A stretch of DNA of 22,117 bases from JBCBSS01 sp039819065 (lineage in GTDB: Bacteria > Bacteroidota > Bacteroidia > Cytophagales > Cyclobacteriaceae): assembly GCA_039819065.1 (NCBI GenBank), contig JBCBSS010000139.1, forward strand, positions 1 through 22,117. Direction: 5' to 3'. This document shows positions 6,445 through 14,088 of this stretch, piece after piece. The stretch's first letter is position 1; each line of letters begins with the position of its first letter. The notes under the pieces were generated by a model. The model was given only the letters and a program-made list of their open reading frames with translations. It was not told the origin of the DNA and ran no database searches. The position numbers and the translations under genes were made by a program.

Positions 6445-8640
6445 ATGAAAAAACTAGTTCTATCACTAATCATAATCTCGTGTTTTGCTTGCTCTGAAAA
6501 GGAAGAAAAATCCGTCAAATTGCCTCCGGCTCCGGTAGCTCCATCTGTGCCGGTTACTGAGGGTTATTTTGGTAAAACCATAGTCGATCCTTATAGAAAC
6601 CTGGAAAACCTAAAGGATTCGGCAGTATTGGAATGGTTCAAAGCTGAGGCCGATTATACCGACAATATTCTGAACGGCATCACAGGACGTGAAGCACTGA
6701 TCGCCAAAATGAAGGAATACGATGAAAGAGAGCAATTCAGCGTAACTAATATTAATGTCACTGATGACAATCAATATTTCTACATGAAGCAAGCGGCTGA
6801 TGAGAATGTCGCAAGGCTTTTCTATCGTGCTCAATTAGACGCAGAAGAAGAGCTTTTATATGACCCTAAAGATTTCAAACCTGAATCTGGCAAGACCTAT
6901 GTGATCAGTTACATGCGTCCTAATTGGGACGGCTCCTATGTGGCCGTGGCAATGACCCACAGTGGTGCCGAGATATCTGAAATGATCATCATTGATATGG
7001 CGACTAAAACACCATTGCCGCAGGTGATCGGTCATTGCTGGCCTGCTGATGGTGGCGGAGTAAATTGGCTGGCCGATAACAAGCGCTTTACTTATTTGTA
7101 TTATCCGGAAATTGATCATACTTCTGATCAATTTCTAAAAGACATGAAATCTGTGCTCTATAAAGTAGGCGATGATCCTGAGCAGTTGAACGTATTCTTT
7201 AGCAAGGAGTCTCATCCTGAGCTGGGCATTAAGAGCGAAGACTTCCCCATCGCCTTCGTACCTTCTAAAAATGACAAGTATGTAATCGGATTGGTAGCGG
7301 GCGCAACTTCGTATTATGATGGTTTCTATACGTCAGTAGATCAGTTGGAAAGTGGAAAGGTGACCTGGAAAAGGTTGTTTACGCAGGATGACAAACTCGG
7401 TGTGTTTGCGATGAAAGGGGATGATTTCATATACAGCTCGTCTCTCAAGGCTTCTAATTTCGAAATCTATAAAACCTCATTGTTAGCCCCTGACTTTGAT
7501 AATCCCGAAGTGTTGGTCAAAGAAAGAGAGGATGAAACCATCAACAGCCTGATCATGACAACCGATGGCATGTACTACACCACCACCAAAAATGGTGTAG
7601 AAGGCAAGCTTTACTTCACTGATTTCACCCAAGAAAAGGGTATTGAACTGCCTGGAGTAGCAGGACGAGTCAATATCATAGGTAAACATGTCGACCAGCC
7701 AGACCTATGGGTATCTATCAACGGCTGGACAAGCAATTACCAACGTTATAAGTTTGACTTTAATGCCAATTCATTTACCAAAGAAGTGTTGAGCGAAGGA
7801 GGTACTTATCCTGAATTTGATGGTTTCGTGGTAAAAGAGGTATTAGTCAAATCTCATGATGGTGCTGAAGTGCCTCTTTCTATCATCCATAAAAAAGGTA
7901 TTGCCTTGAATGGTTCACACTCTACGCTACTGATCGGATATGGTTCTTACGGTATCCCGATTCGCCCGTTTTTCTCTCCTGTGTGGTTAAGCTGGGTAGA
8001 AAGCGGCGGTGTTTGGTGCATCGCTCACGTACGTGGTGGCGGAGAGAAGGGTGACCTGTGGTACCAAGGGGGTAAAAAGACCACTAAGCCAAATACCTGG
8101 AAAGACTTGATCGCCTGTACAGAATATATGATCGAGGAAGGCTACACAACCAAGGAAAAAACGGCCATTCAAGGCGGAAGTGCTGGGGGCATTCTAATAG
8201 GCAGAGCCCTGACGGAAAGACCAGACTTATTCGGCGCTGCCATCGCCGAAGTAGGTATGATGAATGCCCTTAGAAGTGAGATCACCCCTAACGGGCCCAA
8301 CAATACCAAGGAGTTCGGTACCAGCAAGGACTCGGTAGAATGTATGGCACTCATAGAAATGGATGCCTATCTACATATTGAAGATGGTGGGCGGTACCCC
8401 GCTACATTGATCACAACCGGTATGAATGACCCGAGGGTTATTGCTTGGCAGCCGGGCAAGTTCGCGGCCAGACTTCAGCAAGCCAATAGCTCGGACAAGC
8501 CTATTCTCTTTTCGGTTGATTATGAAGCAGGGCATGGTATAGGAGATACAAAGTCGACTTACTACAACCAGATGGCTAATGGGTTTGCTTTCGCCTTTTG
8601 GCAAACCAGACAAGATGGATATGAGCTAGAAGAAAAATAG
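6445..8640 (+). CDS. Prolyl oligopeptidase family (S9A) lipoprotein peptidase
   Basis: The 731-aa protein has a lipoprotein signal (LSLIIISC, candidate lipid cysteine C13; C16 is an alternative). A proline-rich linker is followed by VDPYRNLENL (47-56), typical of the N-terminal edge of S9A enzymes. The middle (about 95-460) is the seven-bladed propeller. The C-terminal alpha/beta hydrolase has the nucleophile motif IQGGSAGG with S579, D662 in GMNDPRV and H697 in EAGHG, so the triad is complete. VRGGGEKGDLWY (529-540) is the family's oxyanion/active-site loop region. It probably cleaves proline-containing peptides outside the inner membrane as part of peptide scavenging. Length is near the family norm of about 700 residues. 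It is monocistronic, between two repeat-rich gaps. Confidence 0.95.
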   Translation: MKKLVLSLIIISCFACSEKEEKSVKLPPAPVAPSVPVTEGYFGKTIVDPYRNLENLKDSAVLEWFKAEADYTDNILNGITGREALIAKMKEYDEREQFSVTNINVTDDNQYFYMKQAADENVARLFYRAQLDAEEELLYDPKDFKPESGKTYVISYMRPNWDGSYVAVAMTHSGAEISEMIIIDMATKTPLPQVIGHCWPADGGGVNWLADNKRFTYLYYPEIDHTSDQFLKDMKSVLYKVGDDPEQLNVFFSKESHPELGIKSEDFPIAFVPSKNDKYVIGLVAGATSYYDGFYTSVDQLESGKVTWKRLFTQDDKLGVFAMKGDDFIYSSSLKASNFEIYKTSLLAPDFDNPEVLVKEREDETINSLIMTTDGMYYTTTKNGVEGKLYFTDFTQEKGIELPGVAGRVNIIGKHVDQPDLWVSINGWTSNYQRYKFDFNANSFTKEVLSEGGTYPEFDGFVVKEVLVKSHDGAEVPLSIIHKKGIALNGSHSTLLIGYGSYGIPIRPFFSPVWLSWVESGGVWCIAHVRGGGEKGDLWYQGGKKTTKPNTWKDLIACTEYMIEEGYTTKEKTAIQGGSAGGILIGRALTERPDLFGAAIAEVGMMNALRSEITPNGPNNTKEFGTSKDSVECMALIEMDAYLHIEDGGRYPATLITTGMNDPRVIAWQPGKFAARLQQANSSDKPILFSVDYEAGHGIGDTKSTYYNQMANGFAFAFWQTRQDGYELEEK

Positions 8641-8650
8641 GTTCTTGATT

Positions 8651-8672
8651 CCTACGTCATTCTCCGGGGAGT
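8651..8672. repeat. Orphan left end of family A element
   Basis: TACGTCATTCTCCGGGGA, 11 bases after the peptidase stop, matches the left end of the family A elements at 6006 and 8834, but no right end follows before the hairpin at 8739. It is best read as a truncated copy. Confidence 0.5.
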
Positions 8673-8738
8673 GAGGTGGTAAAAAGCACGAAAGTAACTT
8701 TCGCGCTAGTCAAAGGTTAGCGGTGTTCTGATCTTCTG

Positions 8739-8771
8739 AGTAATTAGATTACTTAGAGTAATCTAATTACT
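8739..8771. repeat. Perfect 15-bp-arm inverted repeat, family B (copy 1)
   Basis: AGTAATTAGATTACT (8739-8753) and its exact reverse complement AGTAATCTAATTACT (8757-8771) flank a TAG loop. It lies about 100 bases after the peptidase stop and could act as a transcription terminator or mRNA-end hairpin, although only a short T run follows. A related sequence with just one arm occurs at 9892-9915, so it belongs to a dispersed repeat. Confidence 0.75.
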
Positions 8772-8833
8772 TTATGTTCAAGTTCAGTGTCTTTTTCGCT
8801 AGTCTGAGAGCACTTTGCGAAGGCCACCACTCC

Positions 8834-8952
8834 CGTCATTCCCCGGTTTCGACGGAGGAGAAATCCGGAGAATCTCTGTCCAGTTCTTAATTTCAAACTT
8901 CAGAAGAGATTCCCAAGTCTCTCAAGCTGCGCAAGGTCGCAAGGGAATGACG
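8834..8952. repeat. MITE-like intergenic element, family A (copy 2, 119 bp)
   Basis: The ends CGTCATTCCC (8834-8843) and GGGAATGACG (8943-8952) are perfect 10-bp inverted repeats. The interior shares GAGATTCCCAAGTCT and the GCAAGG(G)AATGACG end with copy 1. There is no coding capacity beyond a chance frame. No flanking target duplication is obvious. With the neighbouring sequences it fills most of the gap 8641-9133, in which I see no gene. Confidence 0.75.
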
Positions 8953-9133
8953 CGGTTCTGCTTGTTTAGCTCAAAAGTGACTTTGCCAATAGCAGTGTTG
9001 GTCGTTAGTGAAGACATTAACGAGGGCTAAAAAGTATGCGCTTGCAATTCTTGCTATCGAAACCTTCCGAACACACAAGAAGTCAAACCAACACATCACC
9101 CTTACGTAGAAGCGTTTAACAACCTTTCACATC

Positions 9134-9751
9134 ATGACTGCTAAACGTATATTGCTGGTGGCAGAGATGCTGGTGCTCTTTGTCGCCTTACCCGTACTCT
9201 TCCTTTTTGATTTTCTGCCGGGCTTATGGAAAGTGCTGCCTTTGGTGCTTTTTATGGCCTACTGCTTTTACATTCTGGTCAAAAGAGGCCAAATCAAAAA
9301 GCAGGATTTTCTATTGAAGCATATCAAGACTTCTGCCTGGTTGAAAATGTTCATCTTTCCGACCGGTCTGTTCGCAGTGCTCTACTGGCAGTTTCCAGAG
9401 ATACTTTGGGCGGATTTTAATGATCGGCATGTGCTAATTGCCATCATCACTTATCCGTTGTTTTCGTGTCTGCCTCAGGAGATTATTTATAGACAATTCT
9501 TCTACTTTCAATATGAGAAGTTGCTGAACAACCGGTATGTGTTGATTGCGCTGAACGCTATTATCTTCTCTTTTGCTCATATCTATTTCGAAAACTACAT
9601 TGCTCTCATACTGACGTTGCTGGGAGGTATAGCTTTTTCTTGGACTTATCTGAAAACGAGGTCATTGCTTTTTGTCAGTATAGAACATAGTGTGTATGGT
9701 TTAGCCTTGTTGTGTTCTGGTTTGAATCAGTATTTCTATAAGGCTTTTTGA
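9134..9751 (+). CDS. CPBP-family intramembrane protease homologue
   Basis: The 205-aa protein is strongly hydrophobic with about six membrane segments (roughly 5-26, 33-48, 72-88, 98-113, 135-150, 155-172, with a weaker last one near 180-195). It carries the three motifs of the CPBP/CAAX-protease family: PQEIIYRQFF (114-123) for motif 1, FSFAHIYFEN (145-154) for motif 2 and SIEHSVYG (182-189) for motif 3. Motif 1 is normally EExxxR; here the first glutamate is glutamine (Q115), with E116 and R120 kept. That variant is seen in a bacterial subgroup, but whether it is active is uncertain. Substrate unknown. The gene stands alone between two repeat-filled gaps. Confidence 0.8.
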   Translation: MTAKRILLVAEMLVLFVALPVLFLFDFLPGLWKVLPLVLFMAYCFYILVKRGQIKKQDFLLKHIKTSAWLKMFIFPTGLFAVLYWQFPEILWADFNDRHVLIAIITYPLFSCLPQEIIYRQFFYFQYEKLLNNRYVLIALNAIIFSFAHIYFENYIALILTLLGGIAFSWTYLKTRSLLFVSIEHSVYGLALLCSGLNQYFYKAF

Positions 9752-9805
9752 GGAGCAGGAGGTTTATCTAGGAACGGGTTTAATAGGCCACTAAGCCAAT
9801 CTGGC

Positions 9806-9848
9806 TTCATTCTCTGGTTTCTCCTTCGTCGAAATTCAGGGAATCTCA
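9806..9848. repeat. Truncated family A element (left half)
   Basis: TTCATTCTCTGGTTTC and GGGAATCTC align with the left half of the element at 8836-8878 (GTCATTCCCCGGTTTC ... AGAATCTC). The right half is missing; the family B fragment follows instead. Confidence 0.55.
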
Positions 9849-9891
9849 CCTTCAGTCGCCTTTTGTGGAGGTGCGGTTGGTTATGCTCCGA

Positions 9892-9915
9892 CCTTCTGAG
9901 TAATCTAATTACTTT
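9892..9915. repeat. Family B repeat lacking one hairpin arm (copy 2)
   Basis: CTTCTGAGTAATCTAATTAC matches both edges of the hairpin region at 8734-8771 but lacks the 18 bases that would complete the inverted repeat. It is thus the half-palindrome version of copy 1. A short GC-rich imperfect hairpin (CCCCC ... GGGGG, about 9923-9945) follows. Confidence 0.55.
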
Positions 9916-9960
9916 CCGCCCACCCCCAACTGCCGCCAGCGGGGGACAGCTCCCGAGCCT

Positions 9961-10075
9961 ATTTTATCTATGTATTTCCATTTATTTCTACTTAATTCTA
10001 ACCTCCAATTTCCAACTTCTAATAGCGACTGGATTCCTTCACTCCTGTCCGTCTACTGACGGATCGCAATCACAC
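9961..10075. repeat. Dispersed intergenic repeat, family C (copy 2)
   Basis: It repeats the series seen at 6212-6340: degenerate TTATTTCTACTTAATTCTA units, then AGCGACTGGATTCCTTC, a TCCGTCTACTGACGGA hairpin (6-bp arms) and GGATCGCAATCACA. Frames in this region are by-products. The gap 9752-10171 otherwise holds only the family A and B fragments and the promoter at 10145. Confidence 0.65.
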
Positions 10076-10144
10076 CAGAATTCAGGGATGTCTTTCGTCT
10101 TATGTCTTACTACTTATGTCTAGCTCAAATTTCCATAAGCTTTT

Positions 10145-10174
10145 TTGAAGAATCGCTGAATCAGCCTTAATTTG
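10145..10174 (+). promoter_or_regulatory. Promoter of the large lipoprotein gene
   Basis: TTG (10145-10147), a 19-base spacer and TTAATTTG (10167-10174) match the Bacteroidota pattern with one mismatch. The earlier in-frame TTG at 10172 would lie inside the -7 box, so translation should begin at the ATG at 10202, about 22 bases after the expected transcript start. Confidence 0.5.
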
Positions 10175-10201
10175 GATAGTAGACTAACTAACCATTCAAC
10201 C

Positions 10202-12109
10202 ATGAAATACCTATTAGGCCTAATGGCTGTGTTGCCACTATGTTATGCCTGTTCCCAAGAAAAGCCTGTTGAAAACACGCGTTATATTGTCGACTACCAA
10301 GGCAAGGAACTCACTGAGCAGGAGATAGATAGCTTTTTCCAAAAAGAGCTGGCTCACTTTGAAGCTATCAAACAGGACACTTCTGTGAAGGTCGAGAAGA
10401 TCAACGATGTCAAGGGGTATTTACAAACGCACTTTAAGAAATCACCGTCAGGGCTGAATATCGAAAACCTGGACAGCTATAATATGGATCTCAAGCTGTT
10501 CACACCCTTCAGGGAAGGAGATATTTCTCTGAGTGAGTTTCTCGGTATCATTGACACACTCAAGGATGGGGTGAAGCAGAGTGTCTCTTACCATTTTGCT
10601 CATCACCACTTTCCCCAGATAAAGGAGCATCCTGAGCTCCTGGAGAAGGTCCTTGCCATAGACGAGGAATTAAGAAAAGGACGTGATGGTTTCCGAATCC
10701 GCTTGATGCAAGATGTTGAAAAGTACAAAGACGCTATAGAGGATTCTATCAATAATGACGCATTCTATCAAAAACGCTATCCTCAAGCGGGCATGTTGCT
10801 ATCTAGGATTGCCAGTTTGAATGACCACAAGAAAACACTGACACTGCTCAATACGGCTATTGATAAGCTCCCATTAGGTGTTCCTATACGCGGTGGGGAT
10901 GAACTCAACGTATTTGAATATTTGACCATCTATGGTAACGACTCTATTAAACAGGTCACTAAAGATTTACTATTCAAATATCTGGAAAAGGTACGGTTTT
11001 CATCCGTTAGTGATTATCGCGCTTTGATCAGGAATGAGGCATCGGAGGATTTCAAGGCCATGGTCGCGGTGAAAAAGAATAGCCTCGATACCATAAAAGA
11101 TCCCGAAACCAGATTGAAACAAGAAGAGCGGTTTCAGCAATACTATCTGAGTCATTATACACGTACACATGGTATGGCTGCTTTGGCTTACGTCAAGCCT
11201 TTACTTAAGATCGATGAGCAATACATTCGTTATAACGAAGATGATTCCATTCATTATCGAGTCACTAAATATAGCGTATCAGCCGATGTAGAAAGGGCGC
11301 TTGAAGCCTTGAAAACCTTAGCCCAATATACTTCGCTCGACCCGTCTAAAAAACAGGAGGTTATGGATGTAGTAAAAGAAGCCGATTTACTAAGGGCTGA
11401 ATCTTACTTCTGGATTGGCTATATGGATATTATCAAAGCACTATATCCTGACAAATCATACAATGATTTTGCTGCACTTTTTGAGATCGTACCGGATAGG
11501 GCGCGGCGCTACAGCACTCCAGAGGCGTATTGGCATAAAAAGATCTATGACCCGAATGACCTTGATGTTTATCTGGATTATCTCAATGGGCTGGGAATTG
11601 ATACTGACCATATCACAGCTAAGGATAGATTCGTATTTCACAAAATGTATGGTACTTATGATGGAGAGGTGATGCTTTGGGGCGTTCTTGGCTTGGCTAA
11701 GATCTCGCTTAATTACGACTGCGAAACGGGTCAATGGCCAAATCCCTACGATGAGTTGATGCTGCAGTACTTGAGTCTGTGTAAGGCAGATCTTCCTGAC
11801 TATGCCGTAAAATACAAATACGAAAAGCTCAATGATGACTACGATACCAAATATACAGCTGTACTTCACAATGAAAAACAAGGTTATGTAATCCATCCTG
11901 GTGATTTTGGTGATTGGTATGATCCTATATCAGTAGAAGCGGCGTTTAATCAGGCACTTAGAGATCAAGGTACCGACAAGCGCTTTGTGCAGATTGATAC
12001 AGGCGACCAAACAGTATTGACGGTCTACTGCAATCCTGGTCAATTGAAACTCTTTGCGAATAAATTTGGACTGCCCATTCTGCACGAGCAGCGGTATGGT
12101 GAGAGGTGA
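10202..12109 (+). CDS. Large lipoprotein of unknown function (635 aa)
   Basis: Starting at the ATG at 10202, the protein has a hydrophobic signal and the cysteine-rich end LPLCYACSQ, which looks like a bacteroidotal lipoprotein signal with lipidation at the second cysteine. The mature part is mostly helical and highly charged, with no long hydrophobic segment, no HExxH, GxSxG or other catalytic motif that I can recognise. The C-terminal third is richer in aromatics (KQGYVIHPGDFGDWYDPI) and ends with a strand-like region (VLTVYCNPGQLKLF). It is probably anchored in the periplasm or outer membrane. Its own promoter and the repeat-rich upstream gap suggest a single-gene unit. I do not recognise the family; the cell role is open. 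Confidence 0.85.
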   Translation: MKYLLGLMAVLPLCYACSQEKPVENTRYIVDYQGKELTEQEIDSFFQKELAHFEAIKQDTSVKVEKINDVKGYLQTHFKKSPSGLNIENLDSYNMDLKLFTPFREGDISLSEFLGIIDTLKDGVKQSVSYHFAHHHFPQIKEHPELLEKVLAIDEELRKGRDGFRIRLMQDVEKYKDAIEDSINNDAFYQKRYPQAGMLLSRIASLNDHKKTLTLLNTAIDKLPLGVPIRGGDELNVFEYLTIYGNDSIKQVTKDLLFKYLEKVRFSSVSDYRALIRNEASEDFKAMVAVKKNSLDTIKDPETRLKQEERFQQYYLSHYTRTHGMAALAYVKPLLKIDEQYIRYNEDDSIHYRVTKYSVSADVERALEALKTLAQYTSLDPSKKQEVMDVVKEADLLRAESYFWIGYMDIIKALYPDKSYNDFAALFEIVPDRARRYSTPEAYWHKKIYDPNDLDVYLDYLNGLGIDTDHITAKDRFVFHKMYGTYDGEVMLWGVLGLAKISLNYDCETGQWPNPYDELMLQYLSLCKADLPDYAVKYKYEKLNDDYDTKYTAVLHNEKQGYVIHPGDFGDWYDPISVEAAFNQALRDQGTDKRFVQIDTGDQTVLTVYCNPGQLKLFANKFGLPILHEQRYGER

Positions 12110-12258
12110 GTTCTCAGAGCTTTGGAAAAGAACCCGCTCAAACTAATGCCCCTAATAGATTTGCAAACGACTATTCTGGAGTACTCATTTCGATGTGCAA
12201 CTTTTGTTACCGATCGTGAGCTGTTTTTGACGTTACTTTATAGTTAAAAGAAAAGACC

Positions 12259-12903
12259 ATGAAGTTTCTCTTACCCCTAATCGTTATTATCACCATTAGT
12301 TGTTCGGAACGAAGCAAAACCGAGGAGATATCTGAAGAGGAGTTAACTCAGATTGCTCTTGAAGAAGGTGACCGGATTTCTACAATGGCACAGAAAGCAT
12401 TGGGGAGCCAACTCAAAAAAGCCATATCAGAAGGTGGGCCTGTACACGCTGTGAGGTTTTGTAATACCGTCGCCTATCCAATTTTGGATTCATTGACCAC
12501 CAGCATGGAAGTGACTATCAAAAGAGCGTCTTTAAGAACAAGAAACCCGAAAGATGCTCCCAACAAAGTGGAGCGCAAGATATTGGCCATATATAACAAT
12601 CAAATTGCGAATCAACAAACACCAAAGCCGGTGGTAGAAATGCTAGACGGAGGTCGTATATTGTATGCCAAGCCTATCATGTTAAATAATCCATTATGTC
12701 TTAATTGTCATGGAGAGGTAGGTACACAAATTTCAACTGATACTCATCAGCTCATTGAAGAATTGTATCCTGAAGATAATGCAATAGGGCATAAACTCGG
12801 AGATATGAGGGGCATCTGGAGTATTACGTTCAGAGAGGGTGATCTTGTAGAAAACTTGAGCGAGATCAAATCAGCGATTGATGATATCAATAAAAACAAC
12901 TAA
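12259..12903 (+). CDS. DUF3365 (Tll0287-like) c-type haem lipoprotein
   Basis: The 214-aa protein opens with a lipoprotein signal ending in ITISC (C15). The body matches the DUF3365 pattern: AVRFCNTVAYPILDSL (64-79), RASLRTRNPKDAPN (89-102) and a single haem c attachment site, CLNCH (147-151), then MRGIWSITF (183-191). In the structurally known member Tll0287, as I recall it, the haem iron is held by the CxxCH histidine and a cysteine; C68 in the RFCN motif is the likely counterpart. The fold is PAS-like, so redox or small-ligand sensing, or electron transfer, in the periplasm is plausible. It needs the cytochrome c maturation system. It converges on the blh-rhodopsin operon but there is no direct link. 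Confidence 0.8.
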   Translation: MKFLLPLIVIITISCSERSKTEEISEEELTQIALEEGDRISTMAQKALGSQLKKAISEGGPVHAVRFCNTVAYPILDSLTTSMEVTIKRASLRTRNPKDAPNKVERKILAIYNNQIANQQTPKPVVEMLDGGRILYAKPIMLNNPLCLNCHGEVGTQISTDTHQLIEELYPEDNAIGHKLGDMRGIWSITFREGDLVENLSEIKSAIDDINKNN

Positions 12904-13137
12904 CCAGCTTAGAATCAAGTCGATAGTCATTCTTGCATGAGTAATAATTGTTTTCTTAAACTAACGTGCTTGGCTTTTTACCTTACCATAAAGACAAAAT
13001 AAATTGAAACTATAAGTCAGCCAGGCAATTCCATATGCTGACCAAGACCACTCTAGAAATTATATCTCGATTGACAAAAACGGCTGGAAATGGCTAAACC
13101 GCTAGGGCTTTGATGCTGGTTGAACCATGAATGTATG

Positions 13138-14046
13138 CTAAGACGAAGTAGCCTTGTTTATTTTCTTTCTCTTCATGTAAAGCTGGTTGAATAGTAGCGC
13201 ATGTGGGAGTGTAAGCACAGAAATAAACACGAAGAAATAACTAAATAACGAAGCCCACTCAGAAGGGTTACTCAAATAAATAGTTAGGAAAATCCCCACA
13301 AATGCCAACAAGGTGAAAGGCACTAAGTCTTTGATGAAGTGAACCACTTTGTAATTGTCATTACGTTTTTTGAACCATAGGAACTGGTGCCTCAATGCGT
13401 TGGTAGAATGAAACAACACAAAATACAGAGTAAAGGCCACAATGAAAGGTAAGAAAAGATAACTGATCGAAATATATAAAATGAAGTTGACCGATTTAAT
13501 GAGATCAGCGCGCTGAATTTTGCCCATATAGGCATTATAGATTAAAAATAGAATAGCAAAGCCGAAGATGATTAACGCAACAGAATATGCCACAGACATA
13601 TTCAACGGAGCTATCGACTGACCAGCCATGATCTCAAAAGAAGGCAATAACTCATTGAAGTGAATAAGTAGGGGAGCAATTAAAATAAGGGAACCCCAGA
13701 CCAAATAGTGGATAGGTTCTTTAGTATTTAATTTATGATCTTCTACCATCTCTTGGCCAAAATGGTATGCTGATAAAAGAATAAAAATTAAGAAGGCCTT
13801 AAATGGCATGAATAGCCACCATGCTAAATAACCGACAGCAATCATCACATAGCGGGTGATGAACTTGATTTTGTTATTGCTGATTGAAAAGCTTTGGTGA
13901 ATCTTATGATCTATCGCACCATGAGGAACGCCAAAAAGCAAAATGGCAAGAAAGCATACAAAATTGGTCGCATTTTCCGAGGGAGTCCAGAAAGTGTATG
14001 CTAGAATAGCGATAATAACGGCGATATATCTGATAACGTGAAGCAT
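13138..14046 (-). CDS. blh: Brp/Blh-family beta-carotene 15,15'-dioxygenase
   Basis: This membrane enzyme cleaves beta-carotene symmetrically to two retinals, the chromophore of the rhodopsin encoded just upstream. It is polytopic and carries the conserved histidine motifs; in numbering from the ATG at 14046 they are FGVPHGAIDH (38-47), SAYHFGQE (92-99), FHSTNALRH (212-220) and LPHALLFNQ (280-288). These histidines bind the iron. The ATG at 14046 gives 302 aa and leads straight into the first membrane segment. A GTG at 14085 would add 13 residues, but those are encoded by the intercistronic hairpin, so I reject it. The gene is the second of a two-gene operon with the rhodopsin. No carotenoid synthesis genes are in the window, so beta-carotene must be made from another locus. 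Confidence 0.92.
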   Translation of the reverse strand: MLHVIRYIAVIIAILAYTFWTPSENATNFVCFLAILLFGVPHGAIDHKIHQSFSISNNKIKFITRYVMIAVGYLAWWLFMPFKAFLIFILLSAYHFGQEMVEDHKLNTKEPIHYLVWGSLILIAPLLIHFNELLPSFEIMAGQSIAPLNMSVAYSVALIIFGFAILFLIYNAYMGKIQRADLIKSVNFILYISISYLFLPFIVAFTLYFVLFHSTNALRHQFLWFKKRNDNYKVVHFIKDLVPFTLLAFVGIFLTIYLSNPSEWASLFSYFFVFISVLTLPHALLFNQLYMKRKKINKATSS

Positions 14047-14053
14047 AAGGGTA

Positions 14054-14071
14054 GGTGCCCTTGCGGGCACC
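14054..14071 (-). promoter_or_regulatory. Intercistronic hairpin between rhodopsin and blh
   Basis: On the transcribed strand the sequence is GGTGCCCGCAAGGGCACC: a perfect 7-bp GC-rich stem closed by a GCAA loop, a member of the stable GNRA class. It begins 17 bases after the rhodopsin stop and ends 7 bases before the blh ATG at 14046. No T run follows, so it is not a standard terminator. It could protect the upstream mRNA 3' end after processing, or hold down blh translation. Confidence 0.7.
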
Positions 14072-14088
14072 TGAATTGAAACCACTAG

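Noticed and set aside
8815..9030. Forward frame of 71 codons
   Set aside because: It is translated from the family A element at 8834-8952.
9863..10123. Forward frame of 86 codons
   Set aside because: It crosses the family B and C repeats and has low-complexity Phe/Tyr/Leu content from the TTTCTA units.
11456..11896. Minus-strand frame of 146 codons inside the large lipoprotein gene
   Set aside because: It lies wholly opposite a long, well-supported gene and shows no domain.
14047..14085. GTG start for blh at 14085
   Set aside because: The added residues are encoded by the intercistronic hairpin, and the ATG at 14046 leads directly into the first membrane helix.
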